In this document: positions 60,525-64,000 of the stretch, piece by piece
Layout: every line of letters begins with the position of its first letter
How positions within the stretch are numbered: the first letter of the stretch is position 1
NCBI GenBank assembly: GCA_052103955.1
Contig: JBQELO010000009.1
Span: forward strand, 1 to 64,000
Reading direction: 5' to 3'
DNA length: 64,000 bases
Origin: Paenalcaligenes sp052103955
GTDB taxonomy: Bacteria > Pseudomonadota > Gammaproteobacteria > Burkholderiales > Burkholderiaceae_B
Program-made: the position numbers and the translations under genes
The notes under the pieces: generated by a model
What the model saw: only the letters and a program-made list of their open reading frames with translations
Told to the model about the DNA's origin: nothing
Database searches by the model: none

Positions 60525-61298
60525 CTATTCTTCCCCCAGATACGCTTTGATTACACGCGGATCATTCTGTACTTCGGTAGGTAGGCCCGAAGCAATAGGT
60601 CTACCGTATTCCATTACCATCACGCGATCAGAAATGCCCATTACTAAGCTCATATCGTGCTCAATTAACAAGACAGCGACATTATATTTATCGCGCAAAT
60701 CATTAATCAGCACTTGTAGATCACGCTTTTCTTGGGGGTTTAAGCCCGCAGCAGGTTCGTCCAGCAGCAAAATACGCGGTTCGGTAATCATGCACCTAGC
60801 AATTTCTAAACGGCGTTGTAAGCCGTAGGCTAGGTTGCCCGCTTCGCGGTTGGCAAACTCACGCAAGTCTAAGTAATCAAGCCAATGGGCCGCACGTTCT
60901 AATGCTTTCTCTTCAGAACGTTTGTGCACGGGCAACTTAAACAAGCCACCTAATAAGCCTGTGTAGATGCGCGTGTGCTGAGCAACCATCAAGTTTTCTA
61001 GCACGGTCAGGTTTTTAAATAACCGTACGTTTTGGAAAGTACGCACAATGCCCTTGCGTGCCACCATATGGCTAGGCAAGCCTTGGATAGACTCACCGTC
61101 TAGGCGGATATTGCCATCACTGGGCTTGTAGAAACCACTGATGCAGTTGAACACCGTAGTTTTACCAGCGCCATTCGGGCCAATAATGGCAAAAACCTCT
61201 TTAGGCTCTAGATCGAACTTTACGTTATCGACGGCCAGTAGCCCGCCAAAACGCATGCACAACCCATCTACTTCCAGTATTTTTTTGGTCTGGGTCAT
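60525..61298 (-). CDS. livG: Branched-chain amino acid ABC transporter, ATPase LivG
   Basis: Second ATPase of the importer. The 257-residue product has Walker A GPNGAGKTT, the LivG-specific signature LAYGLQRRLEIAR and Walker B ILLLDEPAAGLNP. It overlaps livM by 4 bases and is paired with livF, forming a heterodimer at the membrane. Confidence 0.93.
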   Translation of the reverse strand: MTQTKKILEVDGLCMRFGGLLAVDNVKFDLEPKEVFAIIGPNGAGKTTVFNCISGFYKPSDGNIRLDGESIQGLPSHMVARKGIVRTFQNVRLFKNLTVLENLMVAQHTRIYTGLLGGLFKLPVHKRSEEKALERAAHWLDYLDLREFANREAGNLAYGLQRRLEIARCMITEPRILLLDEPAAGLNPQEKRDLQVLINDLRDKYNVAVLLIEHDMSLVMGISDRVMVMEYGRPIASGLPTEVQNDPRVIKAYLGEE

Positions 61299-62521
61299 GG
61301 TTTAAGCTCCACATGCGGGCGTTTTGCTGGCAACAATCCTTGTGGACGCCAAATCATCATCAACACCATCACCAACCCAAACACTAACATCCTGTACTCA
61401 GCAAATTGACGCGCAAACTCTGGCAATACAGTCAGTAATATCGCTGCCAAAATCACCCCTATCTGCGATCCCATACCACCCAATACTACGATGGCAAGAA
61501 TCAGGGCTGATTCAATAAAGGTAAAGGATTCTGGGTTCACAATACCTTGTCTAGCAGCAAAGAACGCACCGCCAAAACCTGCGAAAGTTGCACCAATGGT
61601 AAAGGCCGAAAGTTTAATGCCTGTAGGGTTCAAACCCAATGAACGGCACGCAATTTCATCTTCACGTAGAGCTTCCCATGCCCTACCTATAGGCATGCGT
61701 AGCAAACGGTTCGAGACAAAGAAAGTAATCAAGGCAAGCACCAATGCCAAGACATACAAGTACGTGGTCATGTCTTGGTTATGAAACGCCCACCCCATCA
61801 AATCGTGAAAGGTGGTTTCCCCTTCAGGTGCACGGCGCATCATGGGATAACCAAACACTGTAGGCTTAGGAATACCCGAAATACCGTCTGGACCACCTGT
61901 GAATTCATACAAGTTGATCAGCAGTAAACGGATGATTTCCCCGAACCCTAAGGTCACAATCGCTAAATAGTCGCCGCGTAGACGTAATACGGGGAATCCC
62001 AGCAAGTAGCCAAAAATACCCGCCATAATGCCCGAAAACGGCAATGCCCACCAGAAACCCAGGCCCAACCAGTGGTACATCAGCGCATAGGTGTAAGCAC
62101 CCACGGCATAGAAGCCCACAAAACCCAAATCGAGTAGACCGGCATAGCCCACCACGATATTTAGCCCCAGCGCTAACATCACATAAATCAGCACCAAGGT
62201 GGCAATATCAATTTGTGACCTACCGGAGAAAAAAGGCCATATCAGCGCTAAAAGAATTAATGCACCAATTAACACTTGGCGAGTGCGATCCCCCATGGGA
62301 GGAATCTTAAATGACACTCCTTTTTGGGAAAACTTCCCCGCCAATGCAGGACGCAATAACTGCACGATAAAAACAGCCGCCATGCCGTAAAAAATCAGAG
62401 GCCATTCTGGTTGAACAGTGGTGTTCATACCGGAACGTAAAATCTGAAAACCAAAGACAGGGGCAACAATCACGCCAGCAATAAAAGCGGCGAATAATGC
62501 GGGTTTAATTCGACTTGCCAT
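61295..62521 (-). CDS. livM: Branched-chain amino acid ABC transporter permease LivM
   Basis: The 408-residue membrane protein has about ten helices. The family stretch YVMLALGLNIVVGYAGLLDLG, GFPVLRLRGDYLAIVTLGFG and the cytoplasmic coupling region AWEALREDEIACRSLGLNP are seen. The N-terminal extension of about 100 residues before the conserved core is typical of long LivM forms. It overlaps livG by 4 bases and touches livH. Confidence 0.93.
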   Translation of the reverse strand: MASRIKPALFAAFIAGVIVAPVFGFQILRSGMNTTVQPEWPLIFYGMAAVFIVQLLRPALAGKFSQKGVSFKIPPMGDRTRQVLIGALILLALIWPFFSGRSQIDIATLVLIYVMLALGLNIVVGYAGLLDLGFVGFYAVGAYTYALMYHWLGLGFWWALPFSGIMAGIFGYLLGFPVLRLRGDYLAIVTLGFGEIIRLLLINLYEFTGGPDGISGIPKPTVFGYPMMRRAPEGETTFHDLMGWAFHNQDMTTYLYVLALVLALITFFVSNRLLRMPIGRAWEALREDEIACRSLGLNPTGIKLSAFTIGATFAGFGGAFFAARQGIVNPESFTFIESALILAIVVLGGMGSQIGVILAAILLTVLPEFARQFAEYRMLVFGLVMVLMMIWRPQGLLPAKRPHVELKP

Positions 62522-63447
62522 TAAACTTTTTCCACTTCTGGTTTACCAAGCAGGCCTGTAGGACGGAAAAGTAGAATCAGCACAAGCAAGCTGAATGCCA
62601 CAATGTCCTTGTACTGCGATGAGATATAAGCAGCCGCAAAGGTTTCTGCTAGCCCTAGCAGAACACCCCCCAGCATCGCGCCAGGAATGCTACCAATACC
62701 GCCCAGTACCGCTGCAGTGAACGCCTTAATACCCGCGATAAAGCCAATGTATGGGTTCAGCTTACCAATGGCCAATGCAATTAATACGCCACCAACGGCA
62801 GCCAACATTGCACCGATAACAAAGGTAAATGAAATCACTTTATTGGTATCAATACCCAGCAGGTTTGCCATGCGCAAGTCTTGTGAACATGCACGTGAGG
62901 CGCGCCCCATACGGGAATACTTGATGTAGAAGCTTAGCGCCACCATCAGTACTACAGTCACGACAATAATCAATATGCGCGAATACGCCGCCGTAACGGT
63001 GAAATCTTCGCCCATAGGGATTTGTACTGCACCCGTTACCAGTGCAGGTACAGCCATATCGCGTGCACCTTGGCCCAAGGCTACCCAGTTCTGCAAGAAG
63101 ATAGACATACCAATTGCAGAAATTAAAGGCACCAAACGTGGACTACCTCGTAATGGCGCGTACGCCACTTTTTCTACGGCAAACCCGTATGCAGCCGTAA
63201 TGGCTACAGCCACCAAGATCATGATTAACACGATCAATAAAACCGGTAGCCCGGAGTTCATACCAATAATAGATAACGTTACCAACCCTGCATAAGCACC
63301 GATCATATAGATCTCGCCATGAGCAAAGTTGATCATTCCGATGATGCCATAAACCATGGTATAGCCAATGGCAATCAACGCATAAATAGCACCCAGCGAC
63401 AGCCCGTTAAACAGCTGCTGAATTAATTGTGGTAATAAATCAGACAT
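62521..63447 (-). CDS. livH: Branched-chain amino acid ABC transporter permease LivH
   Basis: The 308-residue inner-membrane permease has about eight helices with QQLFNGLSLGAIYALIAIGY at the N-terminus, INFAHGEIYMIGAY, MGRASRACSQDLRMANLLGI and ALGRLNP-like ALAIGKLNPYIGFIAGIKAF. It overlaps livM by 1 base. Upstream, a hairpin separates it from livK. Confidence 0.94.
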   Translation of the reverse strand: MSDLLPQLIQQLFNGLSLGAIYALIAIGYTMVYGIIGMINFAHGEIYMIGAYAGLVTLSIIGMNSGLPVLLIVLIMILVAVAITAAYGFAVEKVAYAPLRGSPRLVPLISAIGMSIFLQNWVALGQGARDMAVPALVTGAVQIPMGEDFTVTAAYSRILIIVVTVVLMVALSFYIKYSRMGRASRACSQDLRMANLLGIDTNKVISFTFVIGAMLAAVGGVLIALAIGKLNPYIGFIAGIKAFTAAVLGGIGSIPGAMLGGVLLGLAETFAAAYISSQYKDIVAFSLLVLILLFRPTGLLGKPEVEKV

Positions 63448-63511
63448 TGAATTTGGGATTCCGAATAAAGCTTTGGCAGGGATTGTAACCCGTAGCTAGA
63501 TGCTTATTCTG

Positions 63512-63540
63512 TCTGGCGTCAGTAATTTAATGACGCCAGA
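63512..63540 (-). other. Perfect hairpin between livK and livH
   Basis: TCTGGCGTCA (63512-63521) and TGACGCCAGA (63531-63540) form a 10-base-pair stem with a 9-base loop, 13 bases from the livK stop. No T run follows on the minus strand. It likely shields the livK mRNA end so that the binding protein is made in excess over the membrane parts. Confidence 0.6.
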
Positions 63541-63552
63541 CCTAATTAAAGC

Positions 63553-64000
63553 TTACTTGACCTCAGAGAAACCGTTCTCTTTGTCCCATTTGTAGACCGA
63601 AAACTCGAAATGTTTAAGGTCGCCCTTATCATCGTAAGACACATTACCTATAGCTGTGTCGAAGCTATTGCCATGCATGTGATCTGCGCCTTTGCTGGCA
63701 TCGTCACCCACTGCACCCAAGGTATCAGCAATGATTTGAACCGCTGCATAGGCTGGGAACGTAAAGGCACCATCGGGGCTGCGGCCATAGGTTTTAAAGT
63801 TTTCCATGACGCCTTTGTTGCTGTCCATTTTGGTGAAATCAGCCGGTAACGTAACCAGTAAGCCCTCTACTGCATCACCGCCAATCGCCACCAAGTCTTG
63901 GTTAGCCACACCCTCAGGCCCCATGAACTGGGTCGTTACGCCCTGCTCACGTGCTTGACGCAACAACAAACCCAATTCGGCGTGATAACCACCGAAGTAA
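63553..64000 (-). CDS. livK: Branched-chain amino acid-binding periplasmic protein (C-terminal part)
   Basis: The gene enters from the right edge; 148 residues of the C-terminal lobe are visible. The first complete codons give YFGGYHAELGLLLRQARE, the typical LivJ/LivK segment, followed by FMGPEGVANQDL and DGAFTFPAYAAVQIIADTLG and the ending FSVYKWDKENGFSEVK. It delivers substrate to LivHM. The start, signal peptide and first lobe lie outside the window. Confidence 0.93.
   Translation of the reverse strand, partial: YFGGYHAELGLLLRQAREQGVTTQFMGPEGVANQDLVAIGGDAVEGLLVTLPADFTKMDSNKGVMENFKTYGRSPDGAFTFPAYAAVQIIADTLGAVGDDASKGADHMHGNSFDTAIGNVSYDDKGDLKHFEFSVYKWDKENGFSEVK

Noticed and set aside
1..64000. 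CRISPR arrays, tRNA or rRNA genes, insertion sequences, tmRNA
   Set aside because: No regularly spaced repeats, cloverleaf-like sequences, rRNA segments or transposase frames were seen; two recombinase-type genes are present but without recognisable ends.

Overview
The window is a chromosomal stretch of a betaproteobacterium of the order Burkholderiales, most probably family Alcaligenaceae (a Bordetella/Alcaligenes relative with moderate GC). The reasons are the gene order map | rpsB-tsf-pyrH-frr-uppS-cdsA-dxr-rseP-bamA-skp-lpxD-fabZ-lpxA-lpxB-rnhB-SPOUT methyltransferase | ppsR/ppsA, the mltG-tmk-holB-tatD run, and protein sequences that read like their Bordetella counterparts. The genus cannot be fixed from the sequence alone. 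No rRNA, tRNA, CRISPR array or insertion sequence was seen.

Positions 1-15784 form one nearly unbroken plus-strand run for translation (S2, EF-Ts, ribosome recycling), UMP kinase, undecaprenyl diphosphate and phospholipid precursors, isoprenoid synthesis (Dxr), outer-membrane assembly (RseP, BamA, Skp) and lipid A synthesis (LpxD, FabZ, LpxA, LpxB). Many genes overlap by 4 bases. Positions 15781-30038 hold core genes in small units: the PEP synthase regulator and enzyme as a divergent pair (with a terminator-like hairpin in the ppsA leader), an NDH-2 type dehydrogenase, smpB facing ratA-rnfH, a 3-hydroxyisobutyryl-CoA hydrolase-like gene, ygfZ facing mltG-tmk-holB-tatD, and two repeat proteins (ankyrin, HEAT).

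Positions 30062-47473 are more accessory: a membrane diguanylate cyclase, a DUF3298-type lipoprotein, a glutathione transferase, an ArsC-family protein, a YceI-YceI-cytochrome b561 operon with a divergent LysR regulator, several hypothetical genes, an NCS1 permease, dbpA, a deletion scar joining remnants of a LysR gene and a nucleoside deaminase gene, ytoQ, DUF4272 and SUKH proteins, and a divergent KfrA-like/tyrosine recombinase pair whose intergenic region carries three palindromes.

Positions 47755-50139 hold the most distinctive metabolic unit: an FNR-type box, a triheme cytochrome c of the kind that normally serves membrane alcohol or aldehyde dehydrogenases, and an overlapping TsdA-like diheme thiosulfate dehydrogenase. 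After that come purT, nadA, a small cytochrome c, a universal stress protein, fumC, an epd/short-chain dehydrogenase/2-hydroxyacid dehydrogenase cluster, a beta-class GST, a recombinase-fold protein that has lost most catalytic residues, and a branched-chain amino acid ABC operon (livK-H-M-G-F, minus strand) that runs off the right edge.
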